From the NCBI GenBank assembly GCA_039566865.1, contig CM076948.1, forward strand, positions 24,315,001 through 24,379,000: a stretch of DNA of 64,000 nt. Reading direction: 5' to 3'. Each line of letters begins with the position of its first letter. Position 1 is the stretch's first letter. The position numbers were made by a program, and so were the translations under genes. The notes beneath the pieces were generated by a model. It was not told the origin of the DNA. It made no database searches and saw nothing but the letters and a program-made list of their open reading frames with translations. Below, one piece after another: positions 23,521-36,560 of the stretch. This stretch comes from Aurelia coerulea. Lineage: Eukaryota > Cnidaria > Scyphozoa > Semaeostomeae > Ulmaridae.

Positions 23521-24726
23521 CTTAGACAGCTGTAACTAATGCAGGAGTAGAGATATTCAGCTTCAATCTCACAGGTTTCAATAGATGCGTGAATTTGGTA
23601 GAGAATCACTACCACAGAAAAGCATATATTCCAATGAGCTGAGAAATTTATAGAGAATCATTAATTGATTTCTTATAGCAATTTTTCGATGCAAAATGAA
23701 ATGCTGCGTTCAAAAATGTCACTTAGACGGCTATAACTGTTGCAGGAGTAGAGATATTAAGCATTAATCTCACAGGTTTCAATAGATGCGAGAATTTGGT
23801 AGAGCATCACTACAACAGAAAAGCATCTATTCCAATGAGCTGAGAAATTTATAGGGAATCATTAATTGATTTCTTATAGCAATGCTTCGATGCAAAATTA
23901 AATGCTGAGTTCAAAAATCTCTTTTAGATGGCTGTAACTGTTGCAGGAGGAGAGATAGTTAGCTTTAATCTCACAGGTTTCAATAGATGCGAGAATATGG
24001 TAGAGAATCACTACCACAGAAAAGCATCTATTCCAATGAGCTGAGAAATTTATAGGGAATCATTAATTGATTTCTTATAGCAATATTTCGATGCAAAATG
24101 AAATGCTGAGTTCAAAATTGTCACTTAGAAGGCTGTAACTGTTGCAGGAGTAGAGATATTCAACTTTAATCTCACAGGTTTCAATAGATTCGAGAATTTG
24201 GTAGAGAATCACTTCCACAGAAAAGCATCTATTCCAATGAGCTGAGAAATTTATAGGAAATCATTAATTGATTTCTTATAGCAATGCTTCGATGCAAAAT
24301 TAAATGCTGAGTTCATAAATGTTACTTAGATAGCTGTAACTGTTGCAGGTGTAGAGATATTCAGCTTTAATCTCACAGTTTTCAATGGATGCGAGAATTT
24401 GGTAGAGAATCACTACCACAGAAAAGTATCTATTTCAATGAGTTGAGAAATTTATAGGAAATCATTAAATGATTTCTTATAGCAATGCTTCGATGCAAAT
24501 GTAAATGCTGAGTTGAAAAATGTCACTTAGAAGGCTGTAACTGTTGCAGGAGTAGAGGTATTCAACTTTAATATCACAGGTTTCAATAGATGCGAGAATT
24601 TGGTAGAGAATCACTACCACAGAAAAGCATCTATTCCAATGAGCTAAGAAATTTATAGAGAATCATTAATTGATTTCTTATAGCAATGTTTCGATGCAAA
24701 ATTAAATGCTGAGTTCAAAAATGTCA
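23521..24726 (+). repeat. 7-monomer HOR, copy 4 (six monomers, ends in family II)
   Basis: Six monomers start at 23521, 23722, 23923, 24124, 24325 and 24526. They are more diverged than copies 2 and 3 ('gcgtgaatttgg', 'gctgcgttc', 'gagaatatgg', 'aatctctttt', 'gtatctatttc'). The sixth keeps its head ('gaggtattcaac', 'aatatcac') but then has 'caatag', 'gagctaag' and a family II tail. The seventh monomer ('gttgccggag') is missing. Terminal copies being the most diverged fits a block amplified from its interior. Confidence 0.88.
24590..24640. other. Junction between monomer families I and II
   Basis: Inside the monomer at 24526 the family I marks stop ('aatatcac' at about 24,572 is the last) and the first family II mark, 'gagctaag', appears at about 24,640. 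Downstream, family I marks such as 'ttaagcatt', 'cttccac', 'gttttcaatgg' and 'gatctcttg' are no longer seen. Family II marks, 'ccgctttaatc', 'gggatattcagc', 'aaggttgag', 'ctcgcaag' and the 11-bp deletion, are not seen upstream. The register of 201 bp is kept across the junction. Confidence 0.75.
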
Positions 24727-27700
24727 CTTAGACAGCTGTAACTGTTGCAGGAATAGAGATATTGAGCTTTAATCTAACAGGTTTCAATAGATGCGAGAAT
24801 TTGGTAGAGAATCACTACCACAGAAAAGCATCTATTCCATTAAGGCTGAGAAATTTATAGAGAATCATTAATTGATTTCTTATAGCAAAGTGTCGATGCA
24901 AAATTAAATGCTGAGTTCAAAAATGTCACTTAGACGGCTGTAACTGTTGCAGGAGTAGAGATATTCCGCTTTAATCTCACAGGTTTCAATAGATGCGAGA
25001 ATTTGGTAGAGAATCACTACCACAGAAAAGCATCTATTCCAATGAGCTGAGAAATTTATAGAGAATCATTAATTGATTTCTTATAGCAATGTTTCGATGC
25101 AAAATTAGATGCTGAGTTCAAAAATGTCACTTAGACGGCTGTAACTGTTGCAGGAGTAGAGATATTCCGCTTTAATCTCACAGGTTTCAATAGATGCAAG
25201 AATTTGGTAGAGATTCACTACCACAGAAAAGCATCTATTCCAATGAGCTAAGAAATTTATAGAGAATCATTAATTGATTTCTTATAGCAATGTTTCGATG
25301 CAAAATTAAATGCTCAGTTCAAAAATGTCACTTAGACGGCTGTAACTGTTGCAGGAATAGAGATATTCAGCTTTAATCTAACAGGTTTCAATAGATGCGA
25401 GAATTTGGTAGAGAATCACTACCACAGAAAAGCATCTATTCCAATGAGCTGAGAAATTTATAGAGAATCATTAATTGACTTCTTATAGCAATGTTTCGAT
25501 GCAAAATTAAAAAAATGTCACTTACACGGCTGTAACTGTTGCAGGAATAGAGATATTCAGCTTTAATCTAACAGGTTATAATAGATGCGAGAATTTGGTA
25601 GAGAATCACTACCACAGAAAAGCATCTATTCCAATGAGCTGAGAAATTTTTAGAGAATCATTAATTGATTTCTTATAGCAATGTTTCGATGCAAAATTAA
25701 AGGTTGAGTTCAAAAATGTCACTTAGACGGCTGTAACTGTTGCAGGAGTAGGGATATTCAGCTTTAATCTAACAGGTTTCAATAGATGCGAGAATTTGGT
25801 AGAGAATCACTACCACAGAAAAGCATCTATTCCAATGAGTTGAGAAATTTTTAGAGAATCATTAATTGATTTCTTATAGCAATGTTTCGATGCAAAATTA
25901 AATGCTGAGTTCAAAAATGTTACTTAGACGGCTGTAACTGTTGCAGGAGTAGAGATATTCAGCTTTAATCTCACAGGTTTCAATAGATGCGAGAATTTGG
26001 TAGAGAATCACTACCACAGAAAAGCATCTATTCCAATGAGCTGAGAAATTTATAGAGAAGAATTAATTGATTTCTTATAGCAATGTTTCGATGCAAAATT
26101 AAATGCTGAGTTCAAAAATGTTACTTAGACGGCTGTAACTGTTGCAGGAATAGAGATATTCAGCTTTAATCTAACAGGTTTCAATAGATGCGAGAATTTG
26201 GTATAGAATCACTACCACAGAAAAGCATCTATTCCAATGAGCTGAGAAATTTATAGAGAATCATTAATTGATTTCTTATAGTAATGTTTCGATGCAAAAT
26301 TAAAAAAATGTAACTTACACGGATGTAACTGTTGCAGGAATAGAGATATTCAGCTTTAATCTAACAGGTTTCAATAGATTCGAGAATTTCGTAGAGAATC
26401 ACTACCACAGAAAAGCATATATTCCAATGATCTGAGAAATTTATAGAGAATCATTAATTGATTTCTTATAGCAATGTTTCGATGCAAAATTAAATGCTGA
26501 GTTCAAAAATGTCACTTAGACGGCTGTAACTGTTGCAAGAGTAGAGATATTCCGCTTTAATCTCACAGGTTTCAATAGATGCAAGAATTTGGTAGAGATT
26601 CACTACCACAGAAAAGCATCTATTCCAATGAGCTGAGAAATTTAGAGAGAATCATTAATTGATTTCTTATAGCAATGTTTCGATGCAAAATTAAATGCTC
26701 AGTTCAAAAATGTCACTTAGACGGCTGTAACTGTTGCAGGAATAGAGATATTCAGCTTTAATCTAACAGGTTTCAATAGATGCGAGAATTTGGTAGAGAA
26801 TCACTACCACAGAAAAGCATCTATTCCAATGAGCTGAGAAATTTATAGAGAATCATTAATTGACTTCTTATAGCAATGTTTCGATGCAAAATTAAAAAAA
26901 TGTCACTTACACGGCTGTAACTGTTGCAGGAATAGAGATATTCAGCTTTAATCTAACAGGTTATAATAGATGCGAGAATTTGGTAGAGAATCACTACCAC
27001 AGAAAAGCATCTATTCCAATGAGCTGAGAAATTTATAGAGAATCATTAATTGATTTCTTATAGCAATGTTTCGATGCAAAATTAAATGCTGAGTTCAAAA
27101 ATGTTACTTAGACGGCTGTAACTGTTGCAGGAGTAGAGATATTCAGCTTTAATCTCACAGGTTTCAATAGATGCGAGAATTTGGTAGATAATCACTACCA
27201 CAGAAAAGCATCTATTCCAATGAGCTGAGAAATTTATAGAGAAGAATTAATTGATTTCTTATAGCAATGTTTCGATGCAAAATTAAATGCTGAGTTCAAA
27301 AATGTTACTTAGACGGCTGTAACTGTTGCAGGAATAGAGATATTCAGCTTTAATCTAACAGGTTTCAATAGATGCGAGAATTTGGTATAGAATCACTACC
27401 ACAGAAAAGCATCTATTCCAATGAGCTGAGAAATTTATAGAGAATCATTAATTGATTTCTTATAGCAATGTTTCGATGCAAAATTAAAAAAATGTAACTT
27501 ACACGGATGTAACTGTTGCAGGAATAGAGATATTCAGCTTTAATCTAACAGGTTTCAATAGATTCGAGAATTTGGTAGAGAATCACTACCACAGAAAAGC
27601 ATCTATTCCAATGAGCTGAGAAATTTATAGAGAATCATTAATTGATTTCTTATAGCAATGTTTCGATGCAAAATTAAAGGTTGAGTTCAAAAATGTCACT

Positions 27701-28639
27701 TAGACGGCTGTAACTGTTGCAGGAGTAGAGCTATTCAGCTTTAATCTAACAGGTTTCAATAGATGCTAGAATTTGGTAGAGAATCACTACCACAGAAAAG
27801 CATCTATTCCAATGAGCTGAGAAATTTATAGAGAATCATTAATTGATTTTTTATAGCAATGTTTCGATGCAGAATTAAATGCTGAGTTCAAAAATGTCAC
27901 TTAGATAGCTGTAACTGTTGCAGGAATAGAGATATTCAGCTTTATTCTAACAGGTTTCAATAGATGCGAGAATTTGGTAGAGAATCGCTACCACAGAAAA
28001 GCATCTATTCCAATGAGCTGAGAAATTTATAGAGAATCATTAATTGATTTTTTATAGCAATGCTTCGATGCAAAATTAAATGTTGAGTTCAAAAATGTCA
28101 CTTAGACAGCTGTAACTGTTGCAGGAATAGAGAGATATTCAGCTTTAATCTCAAAGGTTTCAATAGATGCGAGAATTTGGTAGAGAATCACTACCACAGA
28201 AAAGCATCTATTCCAATGAGCTGAGAAATTTATAGAGAATCATTGATTGATTTCTTATAGCAATGTTTCGATGCAAAATTAAATGCTGAGTTCAAAAATG
28301 TCACTTAGACGGCTGTAACTGTTGCAGGAGTAGAGATATTCCGCTTTAATCTCGCAAGTTTCAATAGATGCGAGAATTTGGTAGAGAATCACTACCACAG
28401 AAAAGCATCTATTCCAATGAGCTGAGAAATTTATAGAGAATCATTGATTGATTTCTTATAGCAATGTTTCGATGCAAAATTAAATGCTGAGTTTAAAAAT
28501 GTTACTTAGACGGCTGTAACTGTTGCAGGAATAGAGATATTGAGCTTTAATCTAACAGGTTTCAATAGATGCGAGAATTTGGTAGAGAATCACTACCACA
28601 GAAAAGCATCTATTCCAATGAGCTGAGAAATTTATAGAG
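24727..28639 (+). repeat. Family II, irregular block with four 190-bp monomers
   Basis: Monomers alternate between 'ccgctttaatctcac', 'cagctttaatctaac' and 'gggatattcagc' types. Four 190-bp monomers (25331, 26124, 26716, 27308) and one 203-bp monomer (28101, 'gaatagagagatatt') are present. Two of the short ones are followed by 'cttacacggatg', a mark seen again only at 45971 and 48363. Part of this block (about 25,925-27,050) is repeated at about 45,582-46,710, offset 19,657 bp. No gene is seen. Confidence 0.82.
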
Positions 28640-31600
28640 AATCATTAATTGATTTCTTATAGCAATGTTTCGATGCAAAATTAAAGGTTGAGTTCAAAAA
28701 TGTCACTTAGACGGCTGTAACTGTTGCAGGAGTAGGGATATTCAGCTTTAATCTAACAGGTTTCAATAGATGCGAGAATTTGGTAGAGAATCACTACCAC
28801 AGAAAAGCATCTATTCCAATGAGCTAAGAAATTTATAGAGAATCATTAATTGATTTTTTTATAGCAATGTTTCGATGCAAAATTAAATGCTGAGTTCAAA
28901 AATGTCACTTAGACAGCTGTAACTGTTGCAGGAATAGAGATATTCAGCTTTAATCTCAAAGGTTTCAATAGATGCGAGAATTTGGTAGAGAATCACTACC
29001 ACAGAAAAGCATCTATTCCAATGAGCTGAGAAATTTATAGAGAATCATTGATTGATTTCTTATAGCAATGTCTCGATGCAAAATTAAATGCTGAGTTCAA
29101 AAATGTCACTTAGACGGCTGTAACCGTTGCAGGAGTAGAGATATTCCGCTTTAATCTCGCAAGTTTCAATAGATGCGAGAATTTGGTAGAGAATCACTAC
29201 CACAGAAAAGCATCTACTCCAATGAGCTGAGAAATTTATAGAGAATCATTGATTGATTTCTTATATCAATGTTTTGATGCAAAATTAAATGCTGAGTTTA
29301 AAAATGTTACTTAGACGGCTTCAACTGTTGCAGGAATAGAGATATTGAGCTTTAATCTAACAGGTTTCAATAGATGCGAGAATTTGGTAGAGAATCACTA
29401 CGACAGAAAAGCATCTATTCCAATGAGCTGAGAAATTTATTGAGAATCATTAATTGATTTCTTATAGCAAAGCTTCGATGCAAAATGAAATGCTGAGTTC
29501 AAAAATGTCACTTAGACGGCTGTAACTGTTGCAGGAGTAGAGATATTCCGCTTTAATCTCACAGGTTTCAATAGATGCGAGAATTTGGTAGAGAATCACT
29601 ACCACAGAAAAGCATCTATTCCAATGAGCTGAGAAATTTATAGAGAATCATTAATTGATTTCTTATAGCAATGTTTCGATGCAAAATTAAATGCTGAGTT
29701 CAAAAATGTCACTTAGATGGCTGTAACTGTTGCAGGAGTAGAGATATTCCGCTTTAATCTCACAGGTTTCAATAGATGCAAGAATTTGGTAGAGATTCAC
29801 TACCACAGAAAAGCATCTATTCCAATGAGCTAAGAAATTTATAGAGAATCATTAATTGATTTTTTTATAGCAATGTTTCGATGCAAAATTAAATGCTGAG
29901 TTAAAAAATGTCACTTAGACAGCTGTAACTGTTGCAGGAATAGAGATATTCAGCTTTAATCTCAAAGGTTTCAATAGATGCGAGAATTTGGTAGAGAATC
30001 ACTACCACAGAAAAGCATCTATTCCAATGAGCTGAGAAATTTATAGAGAATCATTGATTGATTTCTTATAGCAATGTCTCGATGCAAAATTAAATGCTGA
30101 GTTCAAAAATGTCACTTAGACGGCTGTAACCGTTGCAGGAGTAGAGATATTCCGCTTTAATCTCGCAAGTTTCAATAGATGCGAGAATTTGGTAGAGAAT
30201 CACTACCACAGAAAAGCATCTATTCCAATGAGCTGAGAAATTTATAGAGAATCATTGATTGATTTCTTATAGCAATGTTTCGATGCAAAATTAAATGCTG
30301 AGTTTAAAAATGTTACTTAGACGGCTTCAACTGTTGCAGGAATAGAGATATTGAGCTTTAATCTAACAGGTTTCAATAGATGCGAGAATTTGGTAGAGAA
30401 TCACTACCACAGAAAAGCATCTATTCCAATGAGCTGAGAAATTTATAGAGAATCATTAATTGATTTCTTATAGCAAAGCGTCGATGCAAAATTAAATGCT
30501 GAGTTCAAAAATGTCACTTAGACGGCTGTAACTGTTGCAGGAGTAGAGATATTCCGCTTTAATCTCACAGGTTTCAATAGATGCGAGAATTTGGTAGAGA
30601 ATCACTACCACAGAAAAGCATCTATTCCAATGAGCTGAGAAATTTATAGAGAAGAATTAATTGATTTCTTATAGCAATGTTTCGATGCAAAATTAAATGC
30701 TGAGTTCAAAAATGTCACTTAGATGGCTGTAACTGTTGCAGGAGTAGAGATATTCCGCTGTAATCTCACAGGTTTCAATAGATGCGAGAATTTGGTAGAG
30801 AATCACTACCACAGAAAAGCATCTATTCCAATGAGCTGAGAAATTTATAGAGAATCATTAATTGATTTCTTATAGCAATGTTTCGATGCAAAATTAAAGG
30901 TTGAGTTCAAAAATGTCCTTTAGACGGCTGTAACTGTTGCAGGAGTAGGGATATTCAGCTTTAATCTAACAGGTTTCAATAGATGCGAGAATTTGGTAGA
31001 GAATCACTACCACAGAAAAGCATCTATTCCAATGAGCTGAGAAATTTATAGAGAATCATTAATTGATTTCTTATAGCAATGTTTCGATGCAAAATGAAAT
31101 GCTGAGTTCAAAAATGTCACTTAGACGGCTGTAACTGTTGCAGGAGTAGAGATATTCCGCTTTATTCTCACAGGTTTCAATAGATGCAAGAATTTGGTAG
31201 AGATTCACTACCACAGAAAAGCATCTATTCCAATGAGCTGAGAAATTTATAGAGAATCATTGATTGATTTCTTATAGCAATGTTTCGATGCAAAATTAAA
31301 TGCTGAGTTTAAAAATGTTACTTAGACGGCTTCAACTGTTGCAGGAATAGAGATATTGAGCTTTAATCTAACAGGTTTCAATAGATGCAAGAATTTGGTA
31401 GAGAATCACTACCACAGAAAAGCATCTATTCCAATGAGCTGAGAAATTTATAGAGAATCATTAATTGATTTCTTATAGCAATGTTTCGATGCAAAATTAA
31501 AGGTTGAGTTCAAAAATGTCACTTAGACGGCTGTAACTGTTGCAGGAGTAGGGATATTCAGCTTTAATCTAACAGGTTTCAATAGATGCGAGAATTTGGT

Positions 31601-34600
31601 AGAGAATCACTACCACAGAAAAGCATCTATTCCAATGAGCTGAGAAATTTATAGAGAATCATTAATTGATTTTTTATAGCAATGTTTCGATGCAGAATTA
31701 AATGCTGAGTTCAAAAATGTCACTTAGACGGCTGTAACTGTTGCAGGAATAGAGATATTCAGCTTTATTCTCACAGGTTTCAATAGATGCGAGAATTTGG
31801 TAGAGAATCACTACCACAGAAAAGCATCTATTCCAATGAGCTGAGAAATTTATAGAGAATCATTAATTGATTTTTTATAGCAATGTTTCGATGCAAAATT
31901 AAACGCTGAGTTCAAAAATGTCACTTAGACAGCTGTAACTGTTGCAGGAATAGAGAGATATTCAGCTTTAATCTCGCAAGTTTCAATAGATGCGAGAATT
32001 TGGTAGAGAATCACTACCACAGAAAAGCATCTATTCCAATGAGCTGAGAAATTTATAGAGAATCATTGATTGATTTCTTATAGCAATGTTTCGATGCAAA
32101 ATTAAATGCTGAGTTTAAAAATGTCACTTAGACGGCTGTAACTGTTGCAGGAGTAGAGATATTCCGCTTTAATCTCGCAAGTTTCAATAGATGCGAGAAT
32201 TTGGTAGAGAATCACTACCACAGAAAAGCATCTATTCCAATGAGCTGAGAAATTTATAGAGAATCATTAATTGATTTCTTTTAGCAATGTTTCGATGCAA
32301 AATTAAAGGTTGAGTTCAAAAATGTCACTTAGACGGCTGTAACTGTTGCAGGAGTAGGGATATTCAGCTTTAATCTAACAGGTTTCAATAGATGCGAGAA
32401 TTTGGTAGAGAATCACTACCACAGAAAAGCATCTATTCCAATGAGCTGAGAAATTTATAGAGAATCATTAATTGATTTTTTTATAGCAATGTTTCGATGC
32501 AAAATTAAATGCTGAGTTCAAAAATGTCACTTAGACAGCTGTAACTGTTGCAGGAATAGAGATATTCAGCTTTAATCTCAAAGGTTTCAATAGATGCGAG
32601 AATTTGGTAGAGAATCACTACCACAGAAAAGCATCTATTCCAATGAGCTGAGAAATTTATAGAGAATCATTGATTGATTTCTTATAGCAATGTCTCGATG
32701 CAAAATTAAATGCTGAGTTCAAAAATGTCACTTAGACGGCTGTAACCGTTGCAGGAGTAGAGATATTCCGCTTTAATCTCGCAAGTTTCAATAGATGCGA
32801 GAATTTGGTAGAGAATCACTACCACAGAAAAGCATCTATTCCAATGAGCTGAGAAATTTATAGAGAATCATTGATTGATTTCTTATATCAATGTTTTGAT
32901 GCAAAATTAAATGCTGAGTTTAAAAATGTTACTTAGACGGCTTCAACTGTTGCAGGAATAGAGATATTGAGCTTTAATCTAACAGGTTTCAATAGATGCG
33001 AGAATTTGGTAGAGAATCACTACCACAGAAAAGCATCTATTCCAATGAGCTGAGAAATTTATAGAGAATCATTAATTGATTTCTTATAGCAAAGCTTCGA
33101 TGCAAAATTAAATGCTGAGTTCAAAAATGTCACTTAGACGGCTGTAACTGTTGCAGGAGTAGAGATATTCCGCTTTAATCTCACAGGTTTCAATAGATGC
33201 GAGAATTTGGTAGAGAATCACTACCACAGAAAAGCATCTATTCCAATGAGCTGAGAAATTTATAGAGAATCATTAATTGATTTCTTATAGCAATGTTTCG
33301 ATGCAAAATTAAATGCTGAGTTCAAAAATGTCACTTAGATGGCTGTAACTGTTGCAGGAGTAGAGATATTCCGCTTTAATCTCACAGGTTTCAATAGATG
33401 CAAGAATTTGGTAGAGATTCACTACCACAGAAAAGCATCTATTCCAATGAGCTAAGAAATTTATAGAGAATCATTAATTGATTTTTTTATAGCAATGTTT
33501 CGATGCAAAATTAAATGCTGAGTTAAAAAATGTCACTTAGACAGCTGTAACTGTTGCAGGAATAGAGATATTCAGCTTTAATCTCAAAGGTTTCAATAGA
33601 TGCGAGAATTTGGTAGAGAATCACTACCACAGAAAAGCATCTATTCCAATGAGCTGAGAAATTTATAGAGAATCATTGATTGATTTCTTATAGCAATGTC
33701 TCGATGCAAAATTAAATGCTGAGTTCAAAAATGTCACTTAGACGGCTGTAACCGTTGCAGGAGTAGAGATATTCCGCTTTAATCTCGCAAGTTTCAATAG
33801 ATGCGAGAATTTGGTAGAGAATCACTACCACAGAAAAGCATCTATTCCAATGAGCTGAGAAATTTATAGAGAATCATTGATTGATTTCTTATAGCAATGT
33901 TTCGATGCAAAATTAAATGCTGAGTTTAAAAATGTTACTTAGACGGCTTCAACTGTTGCAGGAATAGAGATATTGAGCTTTAATCTAACAGGTTTCAATA
34001 GATGCGAGAATTTGGTAGAGAATCACTACCACAGAAAAGCATCTATTCCAATGAGCTGAGAAATTTATAGAGAATCATTGATTGATTTCTTATATCAATG
34101 TTTTGATGCAAAATTAAATGCTGAGTTTAAAAATGTTACTTAGACGGCTTCAACTGTTGCAGGAATAGAGATATTGAGCTTTAATCTAACAGGTTTCAAT
34201 AGATGCGAGAATTTGGTAGAGAATCACTACCACAGAAAAGCATCTATTCCAATGAGCTGAGAAATTTATAGAGAATCATTAATTGATTTCTTATAGCAAA
34301 GCGTCGATGCAAAATTAAATGCTGAGTTTAAAAATGTTACTTACACGGCTGTAACTGTTGCAGGAGTAGAGATATTCCGCTTTAATCTCACAGGTTTCAA
34401 TAGATGCGAGAATTTGGTAGAGAATCACTACCACAGAAAAGCATCTATTCCAATGAGCTGAGAAATTTATAGAGAATCATTGATTGATTTCTTATAGCAA
34501 TGTCTCGATGCAAAATTAAATGCTGAGTTTAAAAATGTCACTTAGACGGCTGTAACCGTTGCAGGAGTAGAGATATTCCGCTTTAATCTCGCAAGTTTCA

Positions 34601-36560
34601 ATAGATGCGAGAATTTGGTAGAGAATCACTACCACAGAAAAGCATCTATTCCAATGAGCTGAGAAATTTATAGAGAATCATTGATTGATTTCTTATAGCA
34701 ATGTTTCGATGCAAAATTAAATGCTGAGTTTAAAAATGTTACTTAGACGGCTTCAACTGTTGCAGGAATAGAGATATTGAGCTTTAATCTAACAGGTTTC
34801 AATAGATGCGAGAATTTGGTAGAGAATCACTACCACAGAAAAGCATCTATTCCAATGAGCTGAGAAATTTATAGAGAATCATTAATTGATTTCTTATAGC
34901 AAAGCGTCGATGCAAAATTAAATGCTGAGTTCAAAAATGTCACTTAGACGGCTGTAACTGTTGCAGGAGTAGAGATATTCCGCTTTAATCTCACAGGTTT
35001 CAATAGATGCGAGAATTTGGTAGAGAATCACTACCACAGAAAAGCATCTATTCCAATGAGCTGAGAAATTTATAGAGAAGAATTAATTGATTTCTTATAG
35101 CAATGTTTCGATGCAAAATTAAATGCTGAGTTCAAAAATGTCACTTAGATGGCTGTAACTGTTGCAGGAGTAGAGATATTCCGCTGTAATCTCACAGGTT
35201 TCAATAGATGCGAGAATTTGGTAGAGAATCACTACCACAGAAAAGCATCTATTCCAATGAGCTGAGAAATTTATAGAGAATCATTAATTGATTTCTTATA
35301 GCAATGTTTCGATGCAAAATTAAAGGTTGAGTTCAAAAATGTCACTTAGACGGCTGTAACTGTTGCAGGAGTAGGGATATTCAGCTTTAATCTAACAGGT
35401 TTCAATAGATGCGAGAATTTGGTAGAGAATCACTACCACAGAAAAGCATCTATTCCAATGAGCTGAGAAATTTATAGAGAATCATTAATTGATTTCTTAT
35501 AGCAATGTTTCGATGCAAAATGAAATGCTGAGTTCAAAAATGTCACTTAGACGGCTGTAACTGTTGCAGGAGTAGAGATATTCCGCTTTAATCTCACAGG
35601 TTTCAATAGATGCAAGAATTTGGTAGAGATTCACTACCACAGAAAAGCATCTATTCCAATGAGCTAAGAAATTTATAGAGAATCATTGATTGATTTCTTA
35701 TAGCAATGTTTCGATGCAAAATTAAATGCTGAGTTTAAAAATGTTACTTAGACGGCTTCAACTGTTGCAGGAATAGAGATATTGAGCTTTAATCTAACAG
35801 GTTTCAATAGATGCAAGAATTTGGTAGAGAATCACTACCACAGAAAAGCATCTATTCCAATGAGCTGAGAAATTTATAGAGAATCATTAATTGATTTCTT
35901 ATAGCAATGTTTCGATGCAAAATTAAATGTTGACTTCAAAAATGTCACTTAGACGGCTGTAACTGTTGCAGGAGTAGGGATATTCAGCTTTAATCTAACA
36001 GGTTTCAATAGATGCGAGAATTTGGTAGAGAATCACTACCACAGAAAAGCATCTATTCCAATGAGCTGAGAAATTTATAGAGAATCATTAATTGATTTTT
36101 TATAGCAATGTTTCGATGCAGAATTAAATGCTGAGTTCAAAAATGTCACTTAGACGGCTGTAACTGTTGCAGGAATAGAGATATTCAGCTTTATTCTAAC
36201 AGGTTTCAATAGATGCGAGAATTTGGTAGAGAATCACTACCACAGAAAAGCATCTATTCCAATGAGCTGAGAAATTTATAGAGAATCATTAATTGATTTT
36301 TTATAGCAATGTTTCGATGCAAAATTAAACGCTGAGTTCAAAAATGTCACTTAGACAGCTGTAACTGTTGCAGGAATAGAGAGATATTCAGCTTTAATCT
36401 CAAAGGTTTCAATAGATGCGAGAATTTGGTAGAGAATCACTACCACAGAAAAGCATCTATTCCAATGAGCTGAGAAATTTATAGAGAATCATTGATTGAT
36501 TTCTTATAGCAATGTTTCGATGCAAAATTAAATGCTGAGTTCAAAAATGTCACTTAGACG
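28640..36560 (+). repeat. Family II, overlapping long duplications (3,622 and 4,426 bp spacing)
   Basis: About 28,640-30,440 matches 32,262-34,062 at an offset of 3,622 bp (18 monomers plus 4 bp). Anchors are the rare 'ttatatcaatgttttgatg' at 29,261 and 32,883 and 'gagttaaaaaatg' at 29,901 and 33,523. About 30,040-32,135 matches about 34,470-36,560 at 4,426 bp (22 monomers plus 4 bp); anchors are 'ccgctgtaatc' at 30,755 and 35,181 and 'gaagaattaattg' at 30,651 and 35,077. The extra bases come from 'gatttttttatag' (+1) and 'gagagata' (+2) monomers. Another 'ttatatcaatg' copy at 34,090 lies 1,207 bp after the second. Ends are approximate. Confidence 0.8.

Noticed and set aside
19300..24726. Near-identical 1,407-bp copies as an assembly artefact
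   Set aside because: Not excluded, but the copies differ at specific bases (for example 'ctcccacag' against 'ctaccacag', and several changes in copy 4), which argues against simple duplication by the assembler. Spanning long reads would settle it.
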